DNA of 64,000 bases from Rosenbergiella metrosideri (GTDB lineage Bacteria > Pseudomonadota > Gammaproteobacteria > Enterobacterales > Enterobacteriaceae), in NCBI RefSeq assembly GCF_022602565.1, contig NZ_JALBCV010000010.1, positions 46,053 to 110,052 on the forward strand, in the 5' to 3' direction. A program made the translations under genes and the position numbers. A model generated the notes under the pieces. That model worked only from the letters and a program-made list of their open reading frames with translations. It had not been told where the DNA came from and did not search any database. This document shows positions 63,431 through 64,000 of this stretch, one piece after another (the stretch's first letter is position 1; each line of letters begins with the position of its first letter).

Positions 63431-63931
63431 TTAAAGAAATTTCTTGTTAATAAGTTCACCCGTAAAGATCAGAGCAGGAGGTAGACCAATAAATTCGTTA
63501 GCTCTCAAAGGTGAAACTAACGTATCATTTCTATCGTGATTATCGATAAAAAAATCAATCATATAGTTATATGCATTAATCGTTAAGGGTGGATAATCAG
63601 CGTTGCGATGTTTTAAAGAATAATGGTCAGCATCAAACGAAAGATCGGTACTTGGATAAAAAATAACTTGAGCTTTAAAGTTAACTTTTTCTTTAAGTTT
63701 CTGGGGCGTGACCGCGGCGAGGCTACCACCATTGCCTTTATCTTCTATCGTTACCTCTCTTCAAGATGATCGACAGGTAATATTTCGCCCCCTAATTTGT
63801 CCGATATTTGTGCATAGACTTTACGCATGTCGTCCAAGCTTAAAAATTCGAATGGGGAAAGTTTGATGCTTAAATGATTTCTAAAACCTTGAGTGCTTCT
63901 GATCTTAATCTAGTTGGTCAAGTTTTTCCAT
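63431..63931 (-). pseudogene. Decayed alpha/beta hydrolase (HSL-type esterase) remnant
   Basis: On the minus strand a start with a good ribosome site (MEKLDQLD at 63931) runs into a stop. In another frame follow STQGFRNHLSIKLSPFEFLSLDD and VYAQISDKLGGEILPVDHLEER, again stopped. A third piece reads GNGGSLAAVTPQ, QVIFYPSTDLSFD, YMIDFFIDNHDRND and VSPLRANEFIGLPPALIFTGE, characteristic of hormone-sensitive-lipase-type esterases around and after the GDSAGG elbow. The core with the HGGG motif and the C-terminal catalytic histidine are missing, so it is not functional. Confidence 0.82.
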
Positions 63932-64000
63932 ATTCTATTTCCTTAGATCTCACTGTTTACATAAACTATGATAAGATTATTCAAATAAAAACCTTAGCAT

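Noticed and set aside
1..64000. CRISPR array, tRNA or rRNA genes, complete insertion sequences, prophage or plasmid origin
   Set aside because: No regularly spaced repeats, tRNA-like cloverleaf, transposase, integrase or rRNA sequence was recognised while reading the window.

Overview
The window looks like a chromosomal segment of a gammaproteobacterium of the Enterobacterales, most likely Erwiniaceae (an inference). The first 13 kb keep the E. coli order yiiD-dtd-yihY-yihX ... typA/glnA-glnL-glnG/hemN-yihI-csrC/engB-spf. The desferrioxamine (dfoJAC) locus is typical of Erwinia/Pantoea-type bacteria. Most genes use a moderate-GC codon pattern; 56.9-58.9 kb is clearly AT-richer.

0-13.2 kb, conserved core: the end of an AsmA-like gene, a compact minus-strand yihX-yihY-dtd-yiiD operon, typA, and the nitrogen-regulation genes glnA, glnL and glnG. 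glnA has a textbook sigma-54 promoter with two upstream NtrC sites. hemN, yihI and engB follow. Two small RNAs can be read directly: a CsrC-type RNA between yihI and engB, and Spot 42 (spf) beyond engB. The polA gene that neighbours spf in E. coli is absent; a carbohydrate porin sits there instead, so conserved synteny ends at about 13.3 kb.

13.5-31.2 kb, transport and cofactors: an OprB-type porin, a nudK-like Nudix hydrolase, a split alkanesulfonate system (ssuA on plus, ssuCBD on minus, no ssuE), a dienelactone-hydrolase-like protein, a LysE-type exporter, an orphan metQ behind a tandem MetJ operator, a secreted tannase/feruloyl-esterase-family protein, and a TPP-riboswitch operon thiO-thiS-thiG-thiF-thiZ-thiX-thiY. 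This operon joins thiazole synthesis to pyrimidine-precursor import, and its ThiF carries a C-terminal rhodanese domain. rluF and an aminotransferase follow.

32.8-40 kb, a plus-strand accessory block: GntR regulator, Cache-domain protein, dicarboxylate/amino-acid symporter, secreted Yellow/royal-jelly-type beta-propeller, GntP permease and a twin-arginine-exported FAD oxidoreductase. It looks like an uptake/oxidation locus of unknown substrate.

40-50 kb, iron: Fur-box-controlled FoxA-type ferrioxamine receptor, an MdfA-like exporter, dfoC-dfoA-dfoJ for hydroxamate siderophore synthesis, and a siderophore-interacting ferric reductase, with three Fur boxes.

50-54.6 kb, redox: cytochrome b561, periplasmic peroxiredoxin, DsbD-like protein, ECF sigma factor and DUF1109 anti-sigma factor in one minus-strand unit, then a glutathione transferase-like gene.

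54.6-64 kb: a decayed scar of the phenylacetate catabolic cluster (paaY fused head-to-head to paaZ, everything between lost, both frameshifted), an AT-rich glycosyltransferase/O-antigen-ligase pair, small proteins (DUF1272, a YmgB-like protein), a MocR regulator with ylaC, an AAHS-type MFS transporter, and a decayed alpha/beta hydrolase at the right edge.
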